A program made the translations under genes and the position numbers. Below the pieces are notes generated by a model. The model saw only the letters and a program-made list of their open reading frames with translations, was not told the origin of the DNA and made no database searches. DNA of 47,763 bases from DASWJQ01 sp036397095 (GTDB lineage: Bacteria; Chloroflexota; Anaerolineae; Anaerolineales; E44-bin32): contig DASWJQ010000030.1 in the NCBI GenBank assembly GCA_036397095.1, positions 1-47,763 on the forward strand, given 5' to 3'. Below are positions 35,120-43,485 of this stretch, piece after piece. How positions within the stretch are numbered: position 1 is the stretch's first letter; each line of letters begins with the position of its first letter.

Positions 35120-35851
35120 CTACGCCTCTCCGTCAGCCATTTTCTGCTCGCGCCGGTAGTCGATGAATCGGTATCCCACGCCGCGTTCAGTCAGAATGTA
35201 ACGCGGGTTGGACGGGTCTTCCTCCAACTTCTGGCGCAGGTAATTGATATACAGCCGCAGGTAATGGGTTTCGTCGCGGTACTCGTAGCCCCAGACCTTG
35301 GCCAGCAACTGCTCGTGGGGCACAACCCAACCGGCGTTCTTCACCAGGTGGTAGAGCAGGCGGTACTCGGTTGGGCGCAGTTTGACGAGTTCGCCTTCGA
35401 CCCAGATTTCCCGCCGGTCAAAGTCGATCTTGAGCCGGTCGTCGACTTCGATAGGCTCATGCAATGTCTCCCCGGGCATTTCGGTACGACGAAGCACAGC
35501 CTTGACCCGACTGGACAGCTCGGCCGGGCTGAACGGCTTGCTGATGTAGTCGTCGGCCCCCAACTCCAATCCCCGGACGCGGTCTTCGACATCACCCTTG
35601 GCGGTGAGCATGATGACCGGGACCGTCGACACCTCGCGCACCATCTCGAGCGTTTCAAAGCCATCCAGGTCCGGCATCATCACGTCCAGCAAAATCATGT
35701 CCGGCAGTTCATCCCGAAGTTGATCAAGCGCAGCCTGGCCGTTGTTGGCCTCAAGAACCTCGTAGCCGTCGTGTTCCAGATTTAGCCGTATGAAGCGGAT
35801 CATCCGAGGCTCGTCATCGGCAATCAGGATTTTGCGGCGCCGGTCGTTCAT
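35120..35851 (-). CDS. OmpR/PhoB-family response regulator
   Basis: 243 residues. The receiver domain has the acidic pair D12/D13, the phosphoacceptor D56 (LLDVMMPDLDG), T83 and K105 (DYISKPF). The C-terminal winged helix shows LRPTEYRLLYHLVKN, the recognition region DETHYLRLYINYLRQKLEED and the wing RYILTERGVGYRF. It is a DNA-binding transcription regulator. No histidine kinase is in this operon; instead it sits between an unknown 80-residue protein (one base away) and the GTPase. It could be phosphorylated by an unlinked kinase such as the one at 24537, or modulated by the Ser/Thr kinase in the block. Confidence 0.94.
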   Translation of the reverse strand: MNDRRRKILIADDEPRMIRFIRLNLEHDGYEVLEANNGQAALDQLRDELPDMILLDVMMPDLDGFETLEMVREVSTVPVIMLTAKGDVEDRVRGLELGADDYISKPFSPAELSSRVKAVLRRTEMPGETLHEPIEVDDRLKIDFDRREIWVEGELVKLRPTEYRLLYHLVKNAGWVVPHEQLLAKVWGYEYRDETHYLRLYINYLRQKLEEDPSNPRYILTERGVGYRFIDYRREQKMADGEA

Positions 35852-35852
35852 A

Positions 35853-36095
35853 CTATTCGCGCACGAATCCGATGACCTTCTCTTCGTCGGACGTTGGCAT
35901 CACTTCGATGAAGTTGATGCGGTGCATCGGCCACACCACCGTCACCACATTGCCGGCCAGGTACGGCAGGTCTTTCCCGTCCCGCAGCCGCGGGTTGTTG
36001 ACGGCGATCGTGGTGTCGGCTGGCGCTGGCAGTTCCTCCATCTCACCGACGACCGGGTCCTCATTGCTGACGTGAACAAGCACCGTAATGGGCAT
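35853..36095 (-). CDS. Unknown 80-residue protein in signalling operon
   Basis: 80 residues, mostly beta-strand pattern: ITVLVHVSNEDPVVGEM, DTTIAVNNPRLRDGKDLPYL, NVVTVVWPMHRINFIEVM. No signal peptide, helix or metal motif. I do not recognise it. The ATG at 36095 follows GAGAGG; a TTG is directly before it. It is three bases from the FHA gene and one base from the regulator, so it is part of the block. Confidence 0.7.
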   Translation of the reverse strand: MPITVLVHVSNEDPVVGEMEELPAPADTTIAVNNPRLRDGKDLPYLAGNVVTVVWPMHRINFIEVMPTSDEEKVIGFVRE

Positions 36096-36098
36096 CAA

Positions 36099-36620
36099 TC
36101 ACCTCTCGGCACGAATCCGTGAAATCAATTGAAGGCGCAGGCGCCCCAGTTGGAGCATATCACCGTGGCGAATCGGCAATGGCTGTTGCGTCTCGACCGG
36201 CCGGCCGTTGAGCAGGGTGCCGTTAATGCTGTCGAGGTCGACCAGAAATACGCCGTCTTCTGCCAGTCGAATTTCCGCGTGAATGCGGGACACGCCCTGA
36301 TCGTAGGCCTCATAGCGGCCCAGGTCGATGTCGGGGATGACGGCCTGGCCTTCCACGGCCCGGCCCAAGGTGAAATTGTCCCGACCGACCAACGAGATGA
36401 TCTCCCCGCTCGACAGCAGGCGAAGTCCCAGCAGGGCGCCGGAAGCCAACGATGGTCCCTCGGGTACCTTGGGCCGGGTCGCCTGGGCCTCATCTTCGAT
36501 GTCTTCACGTGAGATGTTGACCGTCGGCATCGGGGAGACATGGACCAGGCGGCCACCACATTCGCTGCAGAACAGGGTGCCTACGAACTCTTGATGCTTG
36601 CAGTCGGGGCACTCAATCAT
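36099..36620 (-). CDS. Zinc-ribbon FHA-domain protein
   Basis: 173 residues. An N-terminal zinc ribbon (C4, C7, C18, C21) is followed by a flexible stretch rich in Glu and Thr (MPTVNISREDIEDEAQATRPK), which may itself be a kinase target. The C-terminal FHA domain has FTLGRAVEG, SRIHAEI and LVDLDSINGTLLNG, i.e. the Gly-Arg, Ser-Arg-X-His and Asn-Gly residues that read phosphothreonine. Its start overlaps the VWA gene by eight bases. It is the obvious phospho-reader for the kinase at 39065, by analogy with other bacterial kinase/FHA pairs. Confidence 0.9.
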   Translation of the reverse strand: MIECPDCKHQEFVGTLFCSECGGRLVHVSPMPTVNISREDIEDEAQATRPKVPEGPSLASGALLGLRLLSSGEIISLVGRDNFTLGRAVEGQAVIPDIDLGRYEAYDQGVSRIHAEIRLAEDGVFLVDLDSINGTLLNGRPVETQQPLPIRHGDMLQLGRLRLQLISRIRAER

Positions 36621-38106
36621 CGAGATTGGGCCCGCCGGCCCGGGCCGGAAGCAGCAGGGCGCGTGTTCCGTACTTGAGCCGCTTCTCGCCTTCCGTTGAC
36701 AGCCGTCGGGATTTGGCCAGGTTTTCGGCTTCGTTCAACGCCGCTTTGGCCAGATCGCGTTGGCCATTGGCCAGCAGCTGGGTCGCCAGCGATTCGAGGC
36801 GGCGGGCCGCCTGGCTCGATTGCCCCAACTCGGCCTCATGGCGTGCCTTGTCCTGCATGCGGTAGAGCGCCAGGGCGGCCAGCGCCTCGGCGATCGGTCC
36901 AGGCGGCGGTTCGGTGTCTGGTTGCTCGGACACCGGAATTTCGATGGCAACCGGCAGCGACTGCTGTTCCGCGCTGGGACCCAACAGATCGCCGCTGACG
37001 GTCAAATGGGCCAGTGGCAAGCTGCCGACCTGCCCAATCGGGTGAATCACAATCTCGAGCAGGACCCGTATTGGGGTATCTTGCGGCATGTTGCCCAGAT
37101 TGAGTGGCAGCGTGTCGCCCAGAATCGTGGGTTCGGGCAGCAGGCGGAAGGCGGAGCGCAAGTCAACCAACTGCGATAGGCTGCCGTCGAGCTGCATCCG
37201 GCTGGCGACGACTTTGCTCAATGTTCCCAGGATGCCGTCGAGCAATCCGGTGATGGCCTTCGGATTGTCGAGAAAGAGCACACTGCCGCCGGTGCTGCTG
37301 GCCAACTCGTCAAGGAAGCGATCGCTCCAATCACCGCCGATGCCAACGCCGTTGATCGTGATGCCGTGCTCGGCGACGGAGCCGGCCATGGCCAGGCACT
37401 CAGCCTCATCGCCATACGTCCGCCCATCCGTCAGCAGCACCAGGTGGTTGACGCCTTCTCGAGTGAAGTTCTTCTGCAGTTCCTGGAGGCCGAGGCGCAA
37501 TCCTTGGCCGATCTCGGTTCCCCCGTCGGCTTGCAGCAGACTCATGCGGGCCCGGGCAGCCGGCAGGTCCTTGGCTTGGTCGGGCGAGACGATGACCTCG
37601 GCCCGATCGCTGAAGGCCACCACGACAGCACTATCGTTTGGTTCCAATGAGCGCAAGATTTCCAGCGTCGCCGAACGCACCTGATCGAGCCGTTGGCCCT
37701 TCATGGAGGTCGAACGATCGATGACGATTGCCAGGTTGACGGGTGGCCGAACATGCTTGAGGCCACCGCGTGGCGATAGGTCTAGCAGCATGTAATGAAC
37801 CTGGGGTTCATCCAGCGCCAGCAAGGACTGGCGACTTTGTAGCACCTGTGCCCGGAAGCTGGCCTTGCCGGCCTGTTTGCTCTCGGTCTCAGCAAGTTGT
37901 TGGTCATATTCCTGGCGCGAGCCGGGATCGATCAGAGTCTCGTAGGCCTGCGAGATACTCAGGAAAAGTTCGGTGTCGTTGGGGTTGTCGTTACGATCGG
38001 GGTGTAGGCGTAAAGCGGCCTGGCGGTAGGCGCGGCGCAATTGATCGGTGCTTGCATTCCTTGGAATGCCGAGTAACGTGTAGAAGTCCCTCCCCGATGG
38101 CGCCAA
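36613..38106 (-). CDS. J-domain/VWA-domain fusion protein
   Basis: 497 residues. Residues 7-68 form a J domain: DFYTLLGIPRNAS, helix II with ALRLHPDRND (HPD at 35-37) and YDQQ at the end. The VWA domain begins near residue 122 with the MIDAS sequence DRSTSM (130-135), and GGTEIGQG and LLTDGRTYGD supply the remaining metal ligands. A beta-rich region (about 300-400) resembles the domain after VWA in VIT-type proteins. A helical C-terminus ends in AARAGGP. The J domain should recruit DnaK; the VWA binds partners through a metal. The TTG start at 38106 follows AGGCAGGGG. Confidence 0.88.
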   Translation of the reverse strand: MAPSGRDFYTLLGIPRNASTDQLRRAYRQAALRLHPDRNDNPNDTELFLSISQAYETLIDPGSRQEYDQQLAETESKQAGKASFRAQVLQSRQSLLALDEPQVHYMLLDLSPRGGLKHVRPPVNLAIVIDRSTSMKGQRLDQVRSATLEILRSLEPNDSAVVVAFSDRAEVIVSPDQAKDLPAARARMSLLQADGGTEIGQGLRLGLQELQKNFTREGVNHLVLLTDGRTYGDEAECLAMAGSVAEHGITINGVGIGGDWSDRFLDELASSTGGSVLFLDNPKAITGLLDGILGTLSKVVASRMQLDGSLSQLVDLRSAFRLLPEPTILGDTLPLNLGNMPQDTPIRVLLEIVIHPIGQVGSLPLAHLTVSGDLLGPSAEQQSLPVAIEIPVSEQPDTEPPPGPIAEALAALALYRMQDKARHEAELGQSSQAARRLESLATQLLANGQRDLAKAALNEAENLAKSRRLSTEGEKRLKYGTRALLLPARAGGPNLDD

Positions 38107-38123
38107 CAGCCGCGTCCCCTGCC

Positions 38124-39029
38124 TTAGGTGGCCGGCGGCGGAAAGTGCACCAGCACGGCCGTGATGTTGTCCGGGCCTCCGGCGGCATTGGCGGCGCGCA
38201 CCAGTTCTTCACACGCCTGCTGCAGATCGGTGCTCTGACTGATGATGCGCAGAATCTCTTCGTCGGGGACTTCACCCCACAGCCCATCGGAGCACAACAG
38301 GACGTAGCCGCCGCGCGGGATTGGTTGGGTGAAGACATCAACTTCAAGATTGTCGCCCTGGCCGATGGCCCGGTACAGCACATTGCGCTGTGGGTGCGTG
38401 GCCGCCTCATCCGGCGTCAGTTGGCCCAACTCGCGCAATCGCTCGACGAGTGAGTGATCGCGGGTGATGACCTCGGTTGTGCCGTCTTTCACCAGGTAGG
38501 CCCGGCTGTCACCGACATGGCCAATGGTCAGCTGCTCGCCGAGCAGCACGGCTGCCGTCAAGGTTGTGCCGCCGCCCGGGACCATCTCCACCACCGAGCG
38601 GTTGGCTTCCTCGAGGGCCTCGCGCAGCAGTTCATGCAAGGCTGGAATGTCGCCACGTCCACTTTCGTCAAAGAATCGCAGCAAAGTCTCTTGGGTGATA
38701 CGCCGGGCGACGGTTTGCACCGAGATGGCGCTGGCCCGCTCACCCGAACGGTGACCGCCCATGCCATCGGCCACCACAAACAGACCAAAGTCGGGGATGG
38801 CGTCGAAGCCCGAGGCGTTGAGCAGCAAGACGAAGAGAGCGTCTTCGTTGTGGTCCCGTTCGATACCCACCGATTGGGCCGAACCAAACAGCACATGCCG
38901 TCGGAAGTCCTCGACCTGGATGATCTCGGTGCGATCGGGATCTAGTGGGGCGGTGTCGGCCGACCGTTGGTCCTGGGGGCCCAGGTCTTCAGTCTTGCCG
39001 CGTCCGAACAATCGTTGCAGGAAGCTCAT
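38124..39029 (-). CDS. PP2C-family protein phosphatase
   Basis: 301 residues. An N-terminal leader of about 45 residues is followed by a PPM phosphatase domain with all key motifs: GIERDHNED, VVADGMGGH (D88, G89), GGTTLTAAVL, GHVGDSRAYLV, LCSDGLWG and GGPDNITAVLV. It removes phosphate from Ser/Thr using two metal ions. It has no membrane helix. It lies 35 bases downstream of the PQQ kinase and 17 bases upstream of the J/VWA gene, so it is the natural antagonist of the kinase. The ATG start at 39029 is clear. Confidence 0.94.
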   Translation of the reverse strand: MSFLQRLFGRGKTEDLGPQDQRSADTAPLDPDRTEIIQVEDFRRHVLFGSAQSVGIERDHNEDALFVLLLNASGFDAIPDFGLFVVADGMGGHRSGERASAISVQTVARRITQETLLRFFDESGRGDIPALHELLREALEEANRSVVEMVPGGGTTLTAAVLLGEQLTIGHVGDSRAYLVKDGTTEVITRDHSLVERLRELGQLTPDEAATHPQRNVLYRAIGQGDNLEVDVFTQPIPRGGYVLLCSDGLWGEVPDEEILRIISQSTDLQQACEELVRAANAAGGPDNITAVLVHFPPPAT

Positions 39030-39064
39030 GCGCGATGGCCTGTTCTCGTCTCTAAAACGCTACG

Positions 39065-40939
39065 TTAGGTCAACATAGCGTAAACACGGTGGTCGGTCGA
39101 GCCAAAATAAAGGATGTTCTGGGCGACGACCGCCGATCCAGTGATGGCGTTGCCGGTCGTGAATTTCCAGCGTTTGCGCCCGGAGCGTACATCCAGGCAG
39201 TAGAGCGAGCCGTCAACCGATCCGCAATACAACGAGTCCTCGTGAATGATCGGTGAGCTGTTCACCTGATGCTCGGTTTCGAAGCGCCAGGCCTCGCGGC
39301 TGGTGCGGGCCTCAAGGGCATAAATATTGCCGTCGGCCGAGCCGGTGAACAGCCGGCCATCGTGGAAGACTGGGGTCGCAATCGTGGGCCCGCCAAGGCG
39401 GAAGCGCCAGACCTGCCAGCCGCCTTCGGCCTCGATGGCATACAGGGTCCAATCCATCGAGCCGAAGTACAGCATCTTTTCGACCAGGATGGGGGACGAG
39501 GTAATGGCCCGCTTGGCCCGGAAGCGCCACTTGATTTCACCACGGAAGTCAACGCAGTAGAAGTCCCCCGACTCACATCCGAGGTAGACACGTTCTTCGG
39601 CGACCAGCGGCTGGCAGCGGATGGCATCCGCCGCCTCGACCCGCCAGGCCCGCCGGCCGGAGCTGGCGTTGACTACATGCAGGTAGTGGTCATCCGAACC
39701 GAAGAAGATATGACCCTCGAAGGAGGTCGGTGTTGACCGCAGCGGGCCTTCGGCGTAGTAGGTCCAAAGCAGCCGGCCCCCTTCGGCGGTCAAGGCATAC
39801 AGCCGGTGATCTTCGGAGGCGACGTAAAGCACACCGTCATCGATCACCGGCGTGGCAGCGATGCCACCCTCGGTCGCATACTTCCACAAGAACTCGCCGT
39901 CGTCGGCGTTAAGGCAGTACACATTGTTGTCGTAGCAGCCGACGTAGACTTTGCCTTCCCACACCACTGGCGTGCCGCGGATCTCGTCCTCACACTCGAA
40001 CTGCCACAAGGCCTCGACTTCATTGCGCGGCTGCAAGGCGGCCGACGTCTGTCGAGAGCTGAGGATGCCGGTCTTCTTAGCGGCCACCAATAACGCGCTC
40101 TTGAAGCCGTCCGCACCCTGGTAGCGCTCTTTAGGGTCGTAGGCCAGGGCGCCGTCGATCACGCCTTCGACCTCGGCGCTTACGGCGGGATTGATCTCAC
40201 GGATCGGTCGCTCGGCGAACGAGAAGGGTGGTTCGGAGCGCGGGTCGCGGCGAGTCAGCAGGTGATGAAGCGTGGCGCCGAGTGCGTATAGGTCGCCGGC
40301 CGGCGAGGCCTCGCCACGGTATTGCTCGGGGGGCGAGTAGCCCTCGGTGCCGATCATCGTTCCCTTTTCGCCGGGCTGGAACACGCGGGCGATGCCGAAG
40401 TCGATCAGGCGAATGTGGCCGTGTTGATCGACCATCACATTGGATGGCTTCATGTCGCGGAACACAACCGGCTGCGGCTTATGACCATGGAGGAACGTGA
40501 GCACATCGCACAACTCGATCGCCCAGGCCACGACCTGCTCTTCGGGCAGAAAATTCTCCGCCTCGCGCAGAATTGCCTCCAAATCGCGGCCCTCGATGAA
40601 CTCCATGACCAGGTAGGAGCTGCGGTCGTGGGTGAAGTAGTCGTAAATGCGTGGAATCGATGGGTGCGACAGGGTGGCCAGCAGGTCGGCCTCCCGCTCA
40701 AAGTTGCGCACAACCATTTCGTGCATTGTGGGATCGGTGGCCATGTTGATCATCTCTTTGACGGCCACCAGTTTGGTCACATTGGGAAAGTGCAGATCGC
40801 GGCCTTTGTACACCGAGCCCATGCCGCCTGTGCCGAGCACGCCCAGAATCAGATATCGGTCCTGGAGCGTGACTCCCGGCTGCAGTTGGCCAAACTCGCT
40901 TGTTTCCTCGGTGTTTAGCGCGCGTGTCTGTCGACGCAT
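39065..40939 (-). CDS. Ser/Thr protein kinase with PQQ-like beta-propeller
   Basis: 624 residues. The kinase domain (about 28-300) has the G-loop GTGGMGSVY (36-44), K61 (VAVKEM), the catalytic loop VFRDMKPSN with Asp162, DFG at 180-182 and GTEGYSPPEQYRG. After it, from about residue 325, come repeats of the form 'LWQFECEDEIRGTPVVWEGKVYVG', ending in YALT-type strands, roughly seven in all, i.e. a PQQ/quinoprotein-like propeller. No membrane helix separates the two parts, so the propeller is cytoplasmic and probably binds a ligand or a partner. It starts at ATG 40939 and is the first gene of the signalling block. Confidence 0.92.
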   Translation of the reverse strand: MRRQTRALNTEETSEFGQLQPGVTLQDRYLILGVLGTGGMGSVYKGRDLHFPNVTKLVAVKEMINMATDPTMHEMVVRNFEREADLLATLSHPSIPRIYDYFTHDRSSYLVMEFIEGRDLEAILREAENFLPEEQVVAWAIELCDVLTFLHGHKPQPVVFRDMKPSNVMVDQHGHIRLIDFGIARVFQPGEKGTMIGTEGYSPPEQYRGEASPAGDLYALGATLHHLLTRRDPRSEPPFSFAERPIREINPAVSAEVEGVIDGALAYDPKERYQGADGFKSALLVAAKKTGILSSRQTSAALQPRNEVEALWQFECEDEIRGTPVVWEGKVYVGCYDNNVYCLNADDGEFLWKYATEGGIAATPVIDDGVLYVASEDHRLYALTAEGGRLLWTYYAEGPLRSTPTSFEGHIFFGSDDHYLHVVNASSGRRAWRVEAADAIRCQPLVAEERVYLGCESGDFYCVDFRGEIKWRFRAKRAITSSPILVEKMLYFGSMDWTLYAIEAEGGWQVWRFRLGGPTIATPVFHDGRLFTGSADGNIYALEARTSREAWRFETEHQVNSSPIIHEDSLYCGSVDGSLYCLDVRSGRKRWKFTTGNAITGSAVVAQNILYFGSTDHRVYAMLT

Positions 40940-40963
40940 ACCATCCGCATCCCTAGTTGCGTG

Positions 40964-40969
40964 ATTATA
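40964..40969 (-). promoter_or_regulatory. -10 element of the kinase/PP2C/VWA/FHA operon
   Basis: Minus-strand TATAAT lies 24 bases before the ATG at 40939. No clear -35 box was found. Confidence 0.45.
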
Positions 40970-41040
40970 GCATGCGGGCATTGCCTGACCATCCGGCGGG
41001 TCAGGCTAGGGGTGAATTGAGAGGCGGCTGTAAGTGGTGG

Positions 41041-42063
41041 CTACGATTCGCGACCAACGAGGTCGTGCGCCAGCTGTTCCAACTCGACGGCGGCCGTCCC
41101 GGCGGGCGTGGCTTGTCCCAGATTGGTGAGCGCCTGCGCTGTGTGGTCTTCGGCGAGCTTATGCGCATAGTCCTTCGATCCGGCCTGCTCAAGGGCCTGG
41201 CGCATGGCCTCGATCTGCGCTTCCGTATCGCCTGCCGCTTGCCAGCGCTGTCCAAAGCTGGGAGAGGCCCCCAGTCCGTGGACGATCGGCAAGCTTTTCT
41301 TACGGGCGCGCAAGTCATCGCCGGCTGGCTTGCCGGTCTTGGCCGGTTCGCCCCAGATGCCGAGGATGTCATCCTCGATCTGAAAGGCCATCCCCAGGTG
41401 GTGACCGAACCGGCGGTACGCCGCAATCTGCGCTTCATTTGCGCCGCCGAGCCGCGCGCCGATCCCGACCGCCGCTTCAAGCAAGGCGGAGGTCTTGCCG
41501 GCGATCATTTCCAGGTAGTCGGGCACGCCCACTGCCTCTTCCTGCTCGAACGCCAGATCGAGGTGCTGGCCGACCGTCAACCGTAAACAGGCTTCATCCA
41601 GCTCCTGCAGCACGGCCAGCGTGACCTGCTTGCTCACGCCTGTTTGGCGCAGCCGATGGGTGGCTGACTGGCTCAGGATCAAGATAGCGTCACCGACGTT
41701 GAGGGCCTGGGCCAGGCTCCACTCGACCCACAGAGTAGGGCGGCCGCGTCGCGTCCGGGAGCGGTCTTCGATGTCATCATGAATGAGGGAGAAGTTGTGG
41801 ATCAGCTCGACAGCCGCCGCGGCTGGGATAGCGGTCGACCAATCGCCGCCAGCCGCCTGGCACGATAGCAGCGTCAGGAGGGGGCGGACGCGCTTGCCGC
41901 CGGCGCCAGGAGCGTCACCCTGCCAGCCGAAATGAAAGCGGACCATCCGGGCCATCTTGGTGGCGGGTGCGCTATCGAGGCGAGTAACGATATATTGCAG
42001 CTCGTCTTCGACGGCCGACAGCATCTGGTCACGCAGCGTGGCGCTGCGCACAGCGGCGTTCAC
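41041..42063 (-). CDS. Polyprenyl (GGPP/FPP-type) diphosphate synthase
   Basis: 340 residues of the trans-isoprenyl diphosphate synthase family. GGKRVRPLL is the IPP-binding motif, IHDDIEDRSRTRRGRPT holds the first Asp-rich motif, and QIEDDILGIWGE the second (DDxxG variant). It extends allylic diphosphates with IPP; product length (C15-C20 likely) cannot be read with confidence. The start is GTG 42063, overlapping the stop of the type 2 IDI (GTGA). IDI and synthase together form a short isoprenoid unit. Confidence 0.92.
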   Translation of the reverse strand: MNAAVRSATLRDQMLSAVEDELQYIVTRLDSAPATKMARMVRFHFGWQGDAPGAGGKRVRPLLTLLSCQAAGGDWSTAIPAAAAVELIHNFSLIHDDIEDRSRTRRGRPTLWVEWSLAQALNVGDAILILSQSATHRLRQTGVSKQVTLAVLQELDEACLRLTVGQHLDLAFEQEEAVGVPDYLEMIAGKTSALLEAAVGIGARLGGANEAQIAAYRRFGHHLGMAFQIEDDILGIWGEPAKTGKPAGDDLRARKKSLPIVHGLGASPSFGQRWQAAGDTEAQIEAMRQALEQAGSKDYAHKLAEDHTAQALTNLGQATPAGTAAVELEQLAHDLVGRES

Positions 42064-43091
42064 TCGGCCGTTGCCAGGCCGGTGGCCGCCAGCGTGGCCA
42101 AATCGCGGCAGCCGCTGGCGAACATGGCAATGCGGATTTCGTCGGCAGCCAGCTCAATAGCTTCGACGACCGCCTGGGCCGACTGGTCGGCTGCCTTAAG
42201 GAAGGGGCTGGCCATTCCGCCAACTTGGGCGCCGAGAGCCAGACACTTGGCGATGTCCAGCCCGTTGCGCAGCCCACCGGAGGCGATGATCGGCACCTGC
42301 GGCAGCTCGCGCCGCACCTGGCGGATGGCCTCGGCAGTCGGCAAACCCCAGCGCAGGAAGCGGCCCGCCAGCACCGCCTGCCGGGTCGTACGTGCCCGGT
42401 GCATCTCGACCTGCGACCAGGAGGTGCCGCCGGCGCCGGCGACATCGATGACCTGAACGCCGGCTTCAACCAACCGCCGTGCGGCCCGGCCGGAGATGCC
42501 CCAACCGACTTCCTTGGCGATGACCGGAACATCGAGTTGGCGGCACACCTGCTCGATTTTGGCCAGCAAGCCCGCGAAGTTGACATCACCTTCGGGCTGG
42601 AGCGCCTCCTGCAATGCGTTGAAGTGCAGCACCAGAGCATCGGCTTCGATCATTTCGACCGCCCGCCGGCAGTGGTCGACGCCGTAGCCGTAATTGAGCT
42701 GCACTGCACCAAGATTGGCCAGCAACAGGATGTCCGGCGCTTGTCGGCGAACTTGGAAAGTGGCGGCGACCTCGGCGTCTTCTAGGGCGGCGCGCTGGGA
42801 GCCCAGGCCCATTGCCACGCCGGTGGACTGGGCAGCCTCGGCCAGGGCCTGATTGATCTGGCCCGCCCGCTCGGTGCCGCCGGTCATGGACGAGATCAAA
42901 ATGGGGGCCCGCAGCGTCCGGCCCAGCAAGGACTGTTCCAGCTCGACCTGTTTCAAGTTCAGCTCGGGAACTGCGTTGTGGATAAAGTGCAGCTTCTCGA
43001 GTCCGGTGGTCAGGCCCGACTGGACATCCTCTTCGAGGTTGACCCGGATGTGGTCGGCCTTGCGCTCAGAGGTGGGCGTAACTTCGGACAT
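42060..43091 (-). CDS. fni: Type 2 isopentenyl-diphosphate delta-isomerase
   Basis: 343 residues, FMN-dependent TIM barrel. The N-terminal RKADH (10-14) and SSMTGGTERAGQIN, then GLGSQRAAL, LHFNALQEALQPEGD (His/Asn/Gln at the active site), AKEVGWGIS and ASGGLRNGLDIAKCLALGA match the family throughout. It interconverts IPP and DMAPP using reduced flavin and NADPH. ATG 43091. It is coupled to the prenyl synthase that uses both products and is divergent from acpP. Confidence 0.95.
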   Translation of the reverse strand: MSEVTPTSERKADHIRVNLEEDVQSGLTTGLEKLHFIHNAVPELNLKQVELEQSLLGRTLRAPILISSMTGGTERAGQINQALAEAAQSTGVAMGLGSQRAALEDAEVAATFQVRRQAPDILLLANLGAVQLNYGYGVDHCRRAVEMIEADALVLHFNALQEALQPEGDVNFAGLLAKIEQVCRQLDVPVIAKEVGWGISGRAARRLVEAGVQVIDVAGAGGTSWSQVEMHRARTTRQAVLAGRFLRWGLPTAEAIRQVRRELPQVPIIASGGLRNGLDIAKCLALGAQVGGMASPFLKAADQSAQAVVEAIELAADEIRIAMFASGCRDLATLAATGLATAE

Positions 43092-43186
43092 GCAGTGGGG
43101 TTCCTAGTCACTGGCGGGAACCATGGCATCTTACCAGTCGGCCCAAAGGCGAGTCAACCAGCCGGCCGCTGGACGCGCGTCTACAT

Positions 43187-43192
43187 TACAAT
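43187..43192 (+). promoter_or_regulatory. Possible -10 element of acpP
   Basis: TACAAT lies 36 bases before the ATG at 43229. The -35 position is GC-rich and unconvincing. Confidence 0.3.
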
Positions 43193-43228
43193 AGCGATTG
43201 TTGTGCCACACAGGAAGAGGAGGCCATC

Positions 43229-43465
43229 ATGGCGGACACCTTCGAGGAAGTGAAAGCAATCATTGTCGAGTTGCTGGGCGCCGACGAAGGCAAGATCACG
43301 AGCGACGCCCGTTTCCGCGAGGACCTGGAAGCGGATTCATTGGACCTGGTTGAACTGATCATGGCGTTCGAAGAGAAGTTCGGCGGTGAGATCTCGGATG
43401 AGGATGCCCAGAGCATCACCACCGTCGGTGAGGCCGTCAGTTACATTGACGAGCACATGAACTAA
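43229..43465 (+). CDS. acpP: Acyl carrier protein
   Basis: 78 residues, acidic and helical. DLEADSLDLVELIM contains the phosphopantetheine-attachment Ser37 (DSL). Length and sequence fit the housekeeping fatty-acid ACP. AGGAGG precedes the ATG. No fab genes are adjacent, which is unusual but not rare. It ends before a strong hairpin terminator. Confidence 0.95.
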   Translation: MADTFEEVKAIIVELLGADEGKITSDARFREDLEADSLDLVELIMAFEEKFGGEISDEDAQSITTVGEAVSYIDEHMN

Positions 43466-43485
43466 CATCACCTTTGAAACAAGAT

